Positions 7,624 through 16,977 of a DNA stretch of 64,000 bases are shown piece after piece. Source of the stretch: Helicobacter_D sp964464895 (GTDB lineage Bacteria > Campylobacterota > Campylobacteria > Campylobacterales > Helicobacteraceae). Location: positions 56,203 through 120,202 of the forward strand of contig CAYXGY010000004.1 of assembly GCA_964464895.1 (NCBI GenBank). The letters are read 5' to 3'. The notes beneath the pieces were generated by a model, which ran no database searches, was not told the DNA's origin, and saw nothing but the letters and a program-made list of their open reading frames with translations. Position 1 is the first letter of the stretch, and every line of letters starts with the position of its first letter. Position numbers and translations under genes: made by a program.

Positions 7624-9336
7624 TTAAAGGTCTAAAATGACTTTTGTAGCAATGGCAACTTGATACAAGATTTGTGTCAAGATACTTGTAACTTGCAATC
7701 CGCGTCCTGTTTCTATCTCTGGTAATACAAGCAAAGAATCTCCCGGCTGCATTGTCGCGCTAGAATATCTGCTGTAACGTTCGGCTTTGCCATTGGCTCT
7801 TATGAGTAGAATCCTCTTTTTGTTCGCACGTTCTGTGAAATCTCCTGCTAACTTAATGTAGTCTTGTAAGCTTTTATTTGGCTCATAAGTGAAAGCTCCA
7901 GGCACTGCTACTTCTCCTTGCACCAATATAAGATTCGTTCGTGCAGGAATATTGATAATATCGCCTTCTTCAAGGATTGTTTTTGTAAAAGCGCGTTTGT
8001 TTTCCAAAACAACCTGACCTTTTGGCTGAACATTTTTTGCGCGTTCAATAAATTCTAATACCATTTTGGAGTGGCTTGCACGCATACTTGCTTCTTGTGC
8101 AGTAACCGAAGAGGAGGTTAGGGCAAGTGTTTCAAGCTCTTTGAGTTGTGCTTCTATGAGTTTTTTTTGTGTTTGTGCTACACTTGTGCGGTAGAGTTGA
8201 ATCGCATCGATATTGGATTGTGTGTTGGGCTTAAGTTTCAAGACAACTTCAGCTAAGCTCGTTCCCTTTTTGACAACCATAGAGTGTAAGCCACTATGTT
8301 CTCCCTCTATGGTAATATGGATATTATCTGCACTATAATCTGGGCGAAATTCCACTTCATCACCCACTCTTAAAAGCACAGATTGGAAGTCTTTTTTGCT
8401 ATAAGAGGCTATATCTATTGTGTGATTAGGCAAATAAGAACGTACAACTGCATTGGTTACGATAGGTTTTGCTCCTGCTGTGATGGCTAAATCTTGCAGT
8501 GTTTTAATGCTGTCTTTTAGCTCAAATCTAAAGGGTTTTTGCACATCACCCTCCGCAAAAGCATAGCTTTCAACATTTTTAACCAAGATAACATCACCGG
8601 TTCTAAAAGGGAATAATTGTATTTTGCCATTAAGGAGAAAATCATATAAATCAACATTTAAAACGATTTTATTGTTACGCAAGATTTCAATATCTCTAAA
8701 GCTTCCATATTCTAAGTTAATGCCACCTGCTTTATCTAAATATTGCACAACGGAATCCGAGCTTAATCCCTGATAGAGTCCGGGACGATTGACATTTCCA
8801 GTAACAAAAACAGAAACATTCTGATAGACGTTCATATCCGCATAAACAAAAACATTTTGTTTGTAAATTTTGGCGATGCTTGATTTTAAAACCTTGACTA
8901 AATCCCCATTTTTGACGCCTAGCAGATTGATTGCACCCACACTTGGCACAAATACATTGCCTTGTGAATCTACCATAAGCTCTTGTTGGAATTCTACTGC
9001 TCCCCACATTCTGAAATTAATTTTATCGCCCACAGCAATTTTATAGTCTGGATTGTAGAGGGATTGAGAGGCTTGTGTGAAATTGCCATTAAACAAATGC
9101 GCACCAAAAACTAGAGGCAATTGAGGTAGCATAGGATTTTGTGTGTTTGTAGCCATATCAATATTGGGTTGCTGGGTTTGATTTTGTTCCATTTGCACAG
9201 CATTCATCTCTTGCGTTGGGGTTTCTTGTGTTGGACTAGGTGTTTGTATATTGGTTGAAATAGATGAAACATCAACCGCCTGTGCAAAATATGTGAAAAA
9301 AAGGCAAATGAATAGTGTTTGAATAGATTTTTTCAT
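7624..9336 (-). CDS. kpsD: Capsule polysaccharide export protein KpsD (Wza/OPX family)
   Basis: The 570-aa protein has a signal peptide (residues 1 to about 20) and then a linker rich in Gln, Thr and Pro (about 25-72). A polysaccharide biosynthesis/export domain follows (around DYKIAVGDKINFRMWGAVE), with several SLBB-type repeats (for example VTGNVNRPGLY and VQGEVAVPGAFTY) and a short hydrophobic C-terminal end. KpsD bridges the periplasm and takes part in the outer-membrane channel for capsule export with the KpsE/KpsMT complex. Its ATG overlaps the kpsE stop by one base (TAATG). Confidence 0.93.
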   Translation of the reverse strand: MKKSIQTLFICLFFTYFAQAVDVSSISTNIQTPSPTQETPTQEMNAVQMEQNQTQQPNIDMATNTQNPMLPQLPLVFGAHLFNGNFTQASQSLYNPDYKIAVGDKINFRMWGAVEFQQELMVDSQGNVFVPSVGAINLLGVKNGDLVKVLKSSIAKIYKQNVFVYADMNVYQNVSVFVTGNVNRPGLYQGLSSDSVVQYLDKAGGINLEYGSFRDIEILRNNKIVLNVDLYDFLLNGKIQLFPFRTGDVILVKNVESYAFAEGDVQKPFRFELKDSIKTLQDLAITAGAKPIVTNAVVRSYLPNHTIDIASYSKKDFQSVLLRVGDEVEFRPDYSADNIHITIEGEHSGLHSMVVKKGTSLAEVVLKLKPNTQSNIDAIQLYRTSVAQTQKKLIEAQLKELETLALTSSSVTAQEASMRASHSKMVLEFIERAKNVQPKGQVVLENKRAFTKTILEEGDIINIPARTNLILVQGEVAVPGAFTYEPNKSLQDYIKLAGDFTERANKKRILLIRANGKAERYSRYSSATMQPGDSLLVLPEIETGRGLQVTSILTQILYQVAIATKVILDL

Positions 9337-10469
9337 TAGTATTTATGCTCCTCTATAATCATTACGATGAGTTTGATGATGCCATAAACCATAGACAGAA
9401 TCACAAAAATGGTAATAATGTTATATAGTTTCTTTGGATATTCTGGCGATTGGGGTTCATTTGCATTTTGAATCACTACAAGTTGCTTGATTTTACGACT
9501 AGACTCTATTCTTGTTGTTTCAATAGAAGTGAGTGCCACAGTATATGTATCTTGCGCGAATTGCGCTTCAATTGTCAAATCTTGAAATTTTGCTGCTAAA
9601 TCATTGAGCTGTTTAGAGTTGCTAGAAGCAATAATTTTGGAAGTTTCTTTGGCTAATTGTTGTTTTAAGGCATTGATTTCGGATTTTAACATCACAATTT
9701 GTGGCGCACTCTCGTTGAGATAAGTGCGCATAGTCGTCAATTGCGTCTCTTTTTCGGCGATTTTGCTTTCAATTCCGGTGGTTAAATTAGCTTTAGCTTC
9801 GGCTTGTTTCATTGGGTCAAAGACGCCATAACGACTCTGGAAAGCTAGAAGCTCGTTTTTGGCAGTTTGCAAACGCGTTTTTGCTTTGAGAAGTTCTTGC
9901 TCGGCAAATGCCATTTGTTCTCTTGCTGCGTTTTGTGAAATCGCGTTAATGAAACGTTCTGATTCTTTTAAGATTGCTTGGGCAATTGTCTTTGCGTCTT
10001 GTGGCGAGAATCCTTCTACATCGACTTGCAATAAGCCTGAAGTGTCATCAAGAGTGATTTTTACTCTGTTTTGATAAAATTTTAAAAAACTCTCTTGACT
10101 TGCATTGCTTAGCAACATATAAAATGGGTCTTTCTTTTGGGATTCATAAAGTGTTCTAAGCTGAATTTCTCTATCAAGAATGTTTAGCATATCAAGAGAA
10201 TGAATGTATTGTTTGAGAAATAATACATCTTCTCTGGAGTTAGAATTGACTCCAATCAAAGAGGCTAAACCGCTTATTGGTGCGACATCATTACTCATAG
10301 AGCGGACACTTAAGGTAATGGAGCTGACATAGCGGTCTGCCGCAACACCTAAGTAATAGCAAATCACAAAAAACATCAATAAATAAATGATTTTAAAGCT
10401 CTTTAAAAATGGTGAAATCTTTTGAAGGTTAGATTGTTGCAGTTGCATAAGTGATTTTAAGGAAGCCAT
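9336..10469 (-). CDS. kpsE: Capsule export inner-membrane protein KpsE
   Basis: KpsE is an inner-membrane/periplasmic adaptor (polysaccharide co-polymerase type) linking the KpsMT transporter to KpsD. The 377-aa protein has membrane segments near both ends (about residues 25-50 and 350-370), with a long coiled-coil periplasmic domain between them (about 170-300). I chose the ATG at 10467-10469 rather than an upstream ATG at 10514. The AAGGA in the kpsT end is well spaced for it, and the protein then starts MASLKSLMQL just after the kpsT stop. The upstream option would add 15 residues inside kpsT. Confidence 0.9.
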   Translation of the reverse strand: MASLKSLMQLQQSNLQKISPFLKSFKIIYLLMFFVICYYLGVAADRYVSSITLSVRSMSNDVAPISGLASLIGVNSNSREDVLFLKQYIHSLDMLNILDREIQLRTLYESQKKDPFYMLLSNASQESFLKFYQNRVKITLDDTSGLLQVDVEGFSPQDAKTIAQAILKESERFINAISQNAAREQMAFAEQELLKAKTRLQTAKNELLAFQSRYGVFDPMKQAEAKANLTTGIESKIAEKETQLTTMRTYLNESAPQIVMLKSEINALKQQLAKETSKIIASSNSKQLNDLAAKFQDLTIEAQFAQDTYTVALTSIETTRIESSRKIKQLVVIQNANEPQSPEYPKKLYNIITIFVILSMVYGIIKLIVMIIEEHKY

Positions 10470-10470
10470 A

Positions 10471-11127
10471 TTATTTTCCTTGATATGCTTTGATGCCTTC
10501 ATCGACATCGTCATAAACTTTTGCTACGCCGTCTTGAATATGAATGATTTTATGACACCACCTTTTGATTTCTGAAATACTATGAGAGACTAAAATAACT
10601 TTAGAAGTGCTTAGTTTTTCTTGATATAATTTTTCACTTTTCTTTTTAAAAGCAGGGTCCCCTACTGCTCCTGCCTCATCAATTAAATAATAATCAAAAT
10701 CAAACGCCATACTCATTCCAAACAAAACGCGTGAGCGCATTCCTGATGACAAAATACCGCTTGGCTCATCGAAGAATTTACCAATCTCGGCAAATTCTTC
10801 CACAAAAGCAATTTTTTCTCTTAGGGCATCTCCTTTGTAACCATAAATGCGCGCAAGAAATTTGATATTGTCTTTCGCGCTAAGTGTTCCTTGGAAAAAT
10901 GAACCAAGCCCGATAGGGAAAGAGATTTTTTTATCTGTGATGACTCTGCCCTTATCTGGCATATCCATTCCTCCTAAGATTCGCATTAGAGTAGATTTGC
11001 CTGCTCCATTGCGCCCCATAAGCCCAATGCTACAATTATCGGGAAATTCAAAGGTAAAATCTTTAAAGACATAATGCCTGCCTTTGTTGAGTGGATAAGA
11101 CTTGGTGATATGGTCAAGCTTTATCAT
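10471..11127 (-). CDS. kpsT: Capsule ABC exporter, ATP-binding subunit KpsT
   Basis: The 218-aa ATPase has Walker A GRNGAGKST (about residues 38-46), an ABC signature in degenerate form (LSSGMRSR) and Walker B YYLIDEAGAVGD, typical of the KpsT/Wzt/TagH branch of polysaccharide exporters. It energises export of the finished lipid-linked capsule polymer through KpsM. Its ATG overlaps the kpsM stop (ATGA), and kpsE starts one base after its stop. Confidence 0.95.
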   Translation of the reverse strand: MIKLDHITKSYPLNKGRHYVFKDFTFEFPDNCSIGLMGRNGAGKSTLMRILGGMDMPDKGRVITDKKISFPIGLGSFFQGTLSAKDNIKFLARIYGYKGDALREKIAFVEEFAEIGKFFDEPSGILSSGMRSRVLFGMSMAFDFDYYLIDEAGAVGDPAFKKKSEKLYQEKLSTSKVILVSHSISEIKRWCHKIIHIQDGVAKVYDDVDEGIKAYQGK

Positions 11128-11888
11128 TTGATTTGTCCTAAGTATTTATAACGATAATAATAATACCAAAGCCCAACAAAAAGCAAACTAACTGAAAAAA
11201 CAAAAGGATAGAGGAAACTAATCCCTTGCGTCAAAGGATAGTTGATAAAGTAATTTCTCCTTAACATTTCCAGAAATTGTAAAACAGGATTATAGATTAA
11301 AACTTCTACAATGTGGTTAGGCAAAATCCAAAGCGGATATAAAACCGCAGAGGCAAAATATAAAATATTGATTCCATATCTAATAAATAATTGTGCATAG
11401 TCTAGCTCACTATCTATAAATGCCAAACAAACTCCTAAAGCGAATCCCAAGAATGCTAAACCTATAAATGCAATAAGAACTTCCAAAAAATTGACGGGTA
11501 AAATTGGCAAGTCTAAAAACCAGCCAAATCCAACCATAAAGATTATAAAGACAGAGAAATAGATGCAAACTTCAAGCAATGCGCGTGCAATGAAAATATG
11601 GATAGGCTTGACGGGTTTATAAGCAATCAAGCCACGATTAGCTTGCACTCCAGCCATAATTTGTGTAACGATATTTCTAAACATAAAAAATGGCACAAAC
11701 CCTGTAACCAAAAACATCTCTACAGGTACTTGCGGGATAGACTTTGCGCGAATCATTGTAAAGATAATCAAGAAAAAAATAATATGCGACATCGGTTCTC
11801 CTATAACCCAAAAATACCCTAGTCGCTTATTCTTGCCGAAGCGCGTTTTTAATTCTCGCAAAAATAATGCTTGCACAATATGTGTCAT
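11124..11888 (-). CDS. kpsM: Capsule ABC exporter, permease KpsM
   Basis: The 254-aa integral membrane protein has about six hydrophobic segments and ABC-2 type polysaccharide exporter features (early GYFWVIGEPMSHIIFF and the amphipathic LKTRFGKNKRLG start). It forms the inner-membrane channel for the capsule polymer with KpsT. It is the first gene of the kpsMTEDS operon. A TATAAT on the minus strand (complement of 11925-11930) about 37 nt before the ATG is a probable -10 element; no good -35 is seen. The promoter region is shared back-to-back with pldA. Confidence 0.92.
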   Translation of the reverse strand: MTHIVQALFLRELKTRFGKNKRLGYFWVIGEPMSHIIFFLIIFTMIRAKSIPQVPVEMFLVTGFVPFFMFRNIVTQIMAGVQANRGLIAYKPVKPIHIFIARALLEVCIYFSVFIIFMVGFGWFLDLPILPVNFLEVLIAFIGLAFLGFALGVCLAFIDSELDYAQLFIRYGINILYFASAVLYPLWILPNHIVEVLIYNPVLQFLEMLRRNYFINYPLTQGISFLYPFVFSVSLLFVGLWYYYYRYKYLGQIK

Positions 11889-11957
11889 TAGCTAAAAAAC
11901 CTTAAATTGTAAATAGAATCACTAATTATAAAAGAAGTTTGCTTGATTAAGTATAAA

Positions 11958-11985
11958 TTGACAAAAAAATAAAATTTGTTATAAT
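11958..11985 (+). promoter_or_regulatory. Consensus sigma70 promoter for pldA
   Basis: TTGACA (11958-11963) is separated by 16 bp from TATAAT (11980-11985). Transcription would start near 11992, which is downstream of the ATG at 11987. The element therefore argues that the in-frame ATG at 12023 is the real pldA start. Confidence 0.75.
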
Positions 11986-12022
11986 AATGCAAACCACGAT
12001 TTTATTGATTTTTTGGTATGGT

Positions 12023-13168
12023 ATGACTGCAAATAAGATTCTACAAATCATTATTTTTATGATAGTCTTAAACTCTAATTTATGGGGAGATAGTTCTATA
12101 AATCATCCGCTAGATTCTTTAGAATTTAAAGAGGGCAAGAATCTTAAAGTGCTGATTTTGGACGAAAAGATGCAAACATTAGAAGTAATAGAAGTCAATC
12201 CAATAGAGACAAATCAACTAACACTAAAGATTCCAAAAGACAAAAAGGTTTATGTTACTTTTATCATACCACAAGAAGAGGAGGAATCCGTTGATGCACA
12301 TACTAACCCATTAGATGGAATCTCTCAAAGTCAGCTTGTCTCTTCTTTAAAACAAGAATCTTTAAGTCAAGATTCCAATGCAGATTTAAAAGATACACAA
12401 ACGATTTCTTCTGACAAAAAAATACCCTATGAGGGAAGATTTGAACGCAATAAATTTATGGGTGGATTGTTGGGCTTTGAACCTTATAGATTTAACTATA
12501 TTATCCCTGCAAATATGAGCACTGCTAAAGAACCAGGAGAGCGCAAGCAGGTAGAGACAAAATTCCAAATTAGTATCAAAAAAATGTTAGTAGAAGATTT
12601 GTTCGTGCGCAATCTGGATGTATATTTTGCTTATACGCAGCAGAGTTTTTGGCAACTTTATGATAATTATGATTCACGACCTTTTCGCGAAAGCAACTAT
12701 GAGCCAAGTTTGTATTTCAGTTATTTTCCAAAAGATAGTCAATGGTTTTTTGACCATATCAATTTTGGTTATTTGCATCAAAGTAACGGAGGAGATTCAA
12801 CAATTTCACGCAGTTGGGATAGGCTCTTTGCCGAAGGAATTTATAGTTATGAAAATTTGATTATGACTTTAAAGACTTGGTATAGAATCCCGGAAAATGC
12901 TGAACAAGATGACAATCCAGATATTGCCAAATATCTAGGATATGGTGAATTATCCTTCGCATATTTATGGGATAAACATCTTTTTAGCGCGACTTTGCGC
13001 AATAATTTACGACAAGATAACAAAGGTGCGATTTTGTTAGATTATTCTTATCCGATTTACAAGAATCTCTATTTGTATTTGCAATTCTTTAATGGATATG
13101 GGGAGAGTTTGCGGGATTATAATAATTCTATTAATCGTTTCGGCATTGGGATTTTGTTTAATCGTTAA
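12023..13168 (+). CDS. pldA: Outer-membrane phospholipase A (OMPLA)
   Basis: The enzyme is an outer-membrane beta-barrel phospholipase A1/A2. The catalytic His-X-Ser-Asn-Gly motif appears as YLHQSNGGDS. The barrel runs to the C-terminal strand NRFGIGILFNR. From the chosen start the protein has 381 residues: a signal peptide (about 1-22), then a linker of about 120 residues rich in acidic residues, Ser and Gln, then the barrel. An upstream in-frame ATG at 11987 lies before the predicted transcription start and would spoil the signal peptide, so I prefer 12023, though no strong ribosome binding site is seen. The gene diverges from kpsM. Confidence 0.9.
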   Translation: MTANKILQIIIFMIVLNSNLWGDSSINHPLDSLEFKEGKNLKVLILDEKMQTLEVIEVNPIETNQLTLKIPKDKKVYVTFIIPQEEEESVDAHTNPLDGISQSQLVSSLKQESLSQDSNADLKDTQTISSDKKIPYEGRFERNKFMGGLLGFEPYRFNYIIPANMSTAKEPGERKQVETKFQISIKKMLVEDLFVRNLDVYFAYTQQSFWQLYDNYDSRPFRESNYEPSLYFSYFPKDSQWFFDHINFGYLHQSNGGDSTISRSWDRLFAEGIYSYENLIMTLKTWYRIPENAEQDDNPDIAKYLGYGELSFAYLWDKHLFSATLRNNLRQDNKGAILLDYSYPIYKNLYLYLQFFNGYGESLRDYNNSINRFGIGILFNR

Positions 13169-13189
13169 GGTAATTTGGAGTCATTTTAA

Positions 13190-13265
13190 TGGTGGCCACG
13201 ACTGGACTTGAACCAGCGACCACTACCATGTCAAGGTAGTGCTCTACCAACTGAGCTACGCGACC
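13190..13265 (-). tRNA. tRNA-Val (anticodon GAC)
   Basis: On the minus strand the cloverleaf starts GGTCGCG and ends with the encoded CCA. The anticodon stem ACTACC/GGTAGT closes the 7-nt loop TTGACAT, giving anticodon GAC. The T-arm contains GGTTCAAGTCC. The tRNA is 76 nt long and sits between pldA and lspA. Confidence 0.95.
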
Positions 13266-13300
13266 AAAGACCAAAGCAAGCGAATAAAAATGCGATTCTA

Positions 13301-13780
13301 TCACGACACACTTTTATCTTTTCTTAAAAAAGTTTGATAAAGAATCAAAAGGATTCCTAAATCAATCATTACATCTGCGAAATTGAAAATAGCAAACTCA
13401 AATTTGTAATGCCAAAAAATATAATCTACCACTCCACTATGAATGAAGCGGTCTAGGACATTAGAGAATCCTGCTCCAAAGATGATTCCAAGTGCGAGAG
13501 AATGCAATATGATAATTTCTTGATGTCTCCATAAATAAACCAAGATTCCCCCCAGAAGTAAAATCTGCAAGAATTTGAGCCAATCTCCCAAAAATGCAAA
13601 CATAGAAAATGCCACACCTTTGTTATAGACCAAAAGAAGCGAAATAAAATCTGTGTGATAAATTGTATCGCCCGCTTGGTAACCTTGCAAAATAAAGTAC
13701 CACTTGATAGCTTGGTCTAATGCAAAGATAGCAAGAAATGCTAGTATGAAATCAAGCCATTCTTTACGATTGGCTAACAA
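13301..13780 (-). CDS. lspA: Lipoprotein signal peptidase (signal peptidase II)
   Basis: The 159-aa inner-membrane aspartyl protease cleaves signal peptides of lipidated prolipoproteins. Four membrane segments are visible, with the two catalytic aspartate motifs NVLDRF and FNFADVMID in the C-terminal half and the conserved N-terminal DQ..K element. The start appears to be TTG at 13778-13780: AAGGG lies 6 nt upstream and no ATG is available. The start overlaps the end of glmM by 7 nt, so the genes are translationally coupled. This glmM-lspA pairing is common in epsilonproteobacteria. Confidence 0.93.
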   Translation of the reverse strand: MLANRKEWLDFILAFLAIFALDQAIKWYFILQGYQAGDTIYHTDFISLLLVYNKGVAFSMFAFLGDWLKFLQILLLGGILVYLWRHQEIIILHSLALGIIFGAGFSNVLDRFIHSGVVDYIFWHYKFEFAIFNFADVMIDLGILLILYQTFLRKDKSVS

Positions 13781-15111
13781 ATTTTACCCTTAAAATATGC
13801 TTCGCACTCTTGCATCATTTTTTCTAGTTTTTTAATCTCTTTGCCCTCTAGTAGAATCCGTAGCTTGTTTTCTGTGCCACTATATCGGATTAAATGTCTA
13901 ATATTGCAGGATTCTATGGTTTTTAGCAAAGCATTATAATCTTCTAGGGATTCTAATGCGGGCTTGGAATCTACATTTAAGTTTTTTAAAATTTGTGGAT
14001 AGAGTTTGAAGCAATCTAGGGCTTTAGAAGCAGGTTGTTTGGATTTTAAAATATAGGCGATAGTTTGCAAGGCACTGACTAAGCCATCGCCTGTTTTTGC
14101 AAAATCGCTAAAGATAATGTGTCCGCTTTGCTCTCCACCGAAATTTAAATCTTGTGCAAGCATAGATTCTAAGACATATTTATCACCTACATTGGAACGT
14201 ATTAATCCGATTTTATGCTCCTTTAAAAACTCTTCGAGGGCGTAATTGCTCATAATTGTTGCGACAGCAGTGTCGTTTTTGAGTGTTTTGTTTTCTTTTG
14301 CGGCAAGTGCTAAAGTCCCGATGAGTTTGTCGCCATGCACCACCTCTCCTTTCTCATCTACGACAACAAGCCTATCCGCGTCTCCATCTAGGGCAAATCC
14401 AATATCCGCACGCACTTTACGCACTTCTTCTTGGAGCATAAGGGGTTGTGTTGCACCGCAATTTTCATTGATATTGAAACCATTGGGTTCATCATTGATG
14501 ACAAAGACTTCTGCGCCAAGCTCGCTAAAAATCGTTGGTGCGACTTTATAGGCTGCACCATTGGCGCAGTCTAATACAACACGGATTCCGTGTAAGGATA
14601 AGTCTTTGGGAAAGGAATTTTTAATATGCACAATGTAACGTCCCACGACATCATCAATTCGCTTGCTAGAACCAACTTCTTTTCCACGTTTTTGCGCATT
14701 TTCAAGTTGATGCGAATCATTGTAAATGGCTTCAATTCTCTCTTCGTCTTTTTCGTCGAGTTTGTATCCACTGCGTCCAAAAAATTTGATACCATTATCC
14801 ATAAAAGGGTTATGGCTTGCGCTTACCATAATTCCACCATCACAACGCATATCTTCTGTGAGATAAGCAATTGCGGGGGTTGGCATTGGACCAATTTGTA
14901 TTACTTCATATCCAACCGCTGTAAGCCCACTCACAAGGGCATTTTCAAGCATATATCCACTGCGTCTTGTGTCCTTACCCACCAAGATTCTATTGGTTTT
15001 AGAGTGTTCGCGGTAATAAATTCCTGCTGCGATTCCAAGCTTTAGGGCGCAAAATGCGTCAAGTTTCACTCCAGCTTCGCCTCTTACGCCATCAGTCCCA
15101 AAAAGTTTCAT
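13774..15111 (-). CDS. glmM: Phosphoglucosamine mutase
   Basis: The 445-aa cytoplasmic enzyme converts glucosamine-6-phosphate to glucosamine-1-phosphate, supplying UDP-GlcNAc for peptidoglycan and lipid A. The phosphoserine loop MVSASHNP has Ser99 as the phosphorylated residue. The Mg-binding loop DGDADR and the substrate-binding RYSGTENKLR near the C terminus are intact. The length fits the family. It diverges from rpsT and is followed by the overlapping lspA. Confidence 0.96.
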   Translation of the reverse strand: MKLFGTDGVRGEAGVKLDAFCALKLGIAAGIYYREHSKTNRILVGKDTRRSGYMLENALVSGLTAVGYEVIQIGPMPTPAIAYLTEDMRCDGGIMVSASHNPFMDNGIKFFGRSGYKLDEKDEERIEAIYNDSHQLENAQKRGKEVGSSKRIDDVVGRYIVHIKNSFPKDLSLHGIRVVLDCANGAAYKVAPTIFSELGAEVFVINDEPNGFNINENCGATQPLMLQEEVRKVRADIGFALDGDADRLVVVDEKGEVVHGDKLIGTLALAAKENKTLKNDTAVATIMSNYALEEFLKEHKIGLIRSNVGDKYVLESMLAQDLNFGGEQSGHIIFSDFAKTGDGLVSALQTIAYILKSKQPASKALDCFKLYPQILKNLNVDSKPALESLEDYNALLKTIESCNIRHLIRYSGTENKLRILLEGKEIKKLEKMMQECEAYFKGKIC

Positions 15112-15192
15112 TAGAATACCTTTTATTTGCTTTTAATAAAAAAATAGATAAAATTATAGCTTAAAAATTTTATAAAAGGATTAACATCTACT

Positions 15193-15468
15193 ATGGCAAA
15201 TCATAAATCTGCACAAAAACGTATTCGTCAGACAAAAGTGCGCACCGAACGCAATCGTTACTATAAAACAAGAGTCAAAAATATGACGAGAGCCTTAAGT
15301 GAAGCAGTTGCGGCAAAAGATATTAGCAAAGCTCAAGAAATCTTTAAGCAAATTAATCAAAATTTTCATAGCTATGTTAGTAAAGGAATTTTGACAAAAA
15401 ATACCGCAGCGAGAAAAGTTAGTCGTCTAAATGCTTCAGTTAAAAAACTTACTTTAGCAAACGCTTAA
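15193..15468 (+). CDS. rpsT: Ribosomal protein S20
   Basis: The 91-aa, highly basic protein has the standard S20 start ANHKSAQKRIRQ and a helical Lys/Arg-rich body. It binds 16S rRNA in the 30S subunit. An AAAGGA sequence lies upstream at a rather long distance from the ATG. prfA follows 76 nt downstream, a common pairing in Helicobacter and Campylobacter. Two short inverted repeats in the gap could attenuate transcription, but neither is convincing. Confidence 0.97.
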   Translation: MANHKSAQKRIRQTKVRTERNRYYKTRVKNMTRALSEAVAAKDISKAQEIFKQINQNFHSYVSKGILTKNTAARKVSRLNASVKKLTLANA

Positions 15469-15544
15469 ATTTGCGTTTGTGATTCTTGCTAAAGCCTACT
15501 TCGAGAAGCAAGTTTGGTTTTCTATTTTAATTTCAAGTTTTTAA

Positions 15545-16615
15545 ATGTTAGCCTCTAAACTCCAACCTTTTATCAATCATTATGATGAAATTAGCAAACT
15601 GCTTGTCCAACCGGAAATTCTAAAAGATATTAAACGCATTACAGAACTTAGTAAAGAGCAGAGTGATTTAGAAGAGCTCGTGCAAAAATCGCGCGAATAT
15701 CTAAAGAATCTCCAAACCATTGAGGATAACAAATCTTTATTGGACGATAAAGATTTAGGGGAATTGGCAAAAGAAGAAATTAAAGAAGCAGAGTCGTGTA
15801 ATGAAATTTTAGAATCGGAAATTAAGATTCTCTTGCTTCCCAAAGACCCTAATGATGATAAAAATATCTATTTGGAATTACGCGCAGGAACAGGAGGTGA
15901 TGAGGCAGGGATTTTTGTGGGCGACCTGTTTCGCACCTATGTGCGTTATGCCGAACTGAAATCGTGGAAAGTAGAAATCATTAGCTCTAGTGAAAACAAT
16001 GTTGGAGGATATAAGGAAGTGATTGCGCTCATCAAAGGCAAAGGAGCGTATTCTAGGCTCAAATATGAGGGGGGCACACACCGCGTGCAACGCGTGCCAG
16101 AAACGGAATCGCAAGGACGCATTCATACTTCTGCCATAACGGTTGCAATTATGCCAGAAGTTGATGATGTAGAAGTTACGATTAATCCCAATGATTTAAA
16201 AATTGAAGTCTTTCGTGCTGGTGGGCACGGAGGGCAATGTGTAAATACTACGGATTCTGCAGTGAGGATTACACATATTCCTACAGGCATTAGCGTATCT
16301 ATGCAAGATGAAAAATCCCAGCACAAAAACAAAGACAAGGCATTAAAGATTCTAAAAGCTAGAATCTATGAAGCAGAATTAGAAGCACAAATAGAACAAA
16401 ATGCCCAAGAGAGAAAATCTCAAGTAGGAAGTGGCGATAGAAGTGAACGTATCAGGACTTACAATTATCCACAGAATCGTTTGACAGACCATCGCGTGGG
16501 CTTGACATTGTATAGCCTAGAAGAGATTATGTTAAGCGGTAATTTGGATATGGTGATTGACCCTATTGTGGCGTATTTTCAAGCAGAGGCTTTACAAAAT
16601 AGCGGAATTGCCTAA
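15545..16615 (+). CDS. prfA: Peptide chain release factor 1
   Basis: The 356-aa factor terminates translation at UAA and UAG. The peptidyl-hydrolysis motif GGQ is at residues 229-231. The stop-codon-reading tripeptide occurs as PET (185-187), a variant of the RF1 P-X-T motif. No ribosome binding site is evident before the ATG, so translation may depend on coupling or a weak site. Downstream lies tRNA-Ser. Confidence 0.97.
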   Translation: MLASKLQPFINHYDEISKLLVQPEILKDIKRITELSKEQSDLEELVQKSREYLKNLQTIEDNKSLLDDKDLGELAKEEIKEAESCNEILESEIKILLLPKDPNDDKNIYLELRAGTGGDEAGIFVGDLFRTYVRYAELKSWKVEIISSSENNVGGYKEVIALIKGKGAYSRLKYEGGTHRVQRVPETESQGRIHTSAITVAIMPEVDDVEVTINPNDLKIEVFRAGGHGGQCVNTTDSAVRITHIPTGISVSMQDEKSQHKNKDKALKILKARIYEAELEAQIEQNAQERKSQVGSGDRSERIRTYNYPQNRLTDHRVGLTLYSLEEIMLSGNLDMVIDPIVAYFQAEALQNSGIA

Positions 16616-16712
16616 GTCAAGTTGAGATGACACCAAATCTATGTGCGGTGGAAAGCTTAATTTAAGTTTTATTTTACTTAAAAAAGATATAATTACACCT
16701 CTTTTTAAACAA

Positions 16713-16803
16713 GGACAGATGGGTGAGTTGGCTGAAACCACATCCCTGCTAAGGATGCGTAGTCGCAAGATTACCGAGAGTTCGAATCTCTCTCTGTCCG
16801 CCA
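16713..16803 (+). tRNA. tRNA-Ser (anticodon GCT)
   Basis: This is a 91-nt class II tRNA. The acceptor stem GGACAGA/TCTGTCC is followed by G and the encoded CCA. The anticodon stem CATCC/GGATG closes loop CTGCTAA, giving anticodon GCT. A long variable arm is present, as expected for tRNA-Ser. A TATAAT at 16688-16693 is a likely -10 element. Confidence 0.95.
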
Positions 16804-16977
16804 CTTAAAATCACTTCCACAATTTTAGCAACTTGAATATTGTTAATATTCTTGCAAAATCTATGCAGTGCAAGGAATAATCCATAAGTTTAATTTATTA
16901 AAGAATATTCAATAGTAAGATTTGCGATTCCTTAAATAGAATCCTGCAAAGACAGTTGCTTCTTGTTTGTTTCCTGT

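Noticed and set aside
14626..15045. 139-codon plus-strand ORF opposite glmM
   Set aside because: Antisense shadow of a conserved gene with catalytic motifs intact; no promoter or ribosome binding site of its own.
16592..16804. 70-codon minus-strand ORF across the prfA end and tRNA-Ser
   Set aside because: It reads through a tRNA gene on the opposite strand, and its N-terminal part is tRNA complement.
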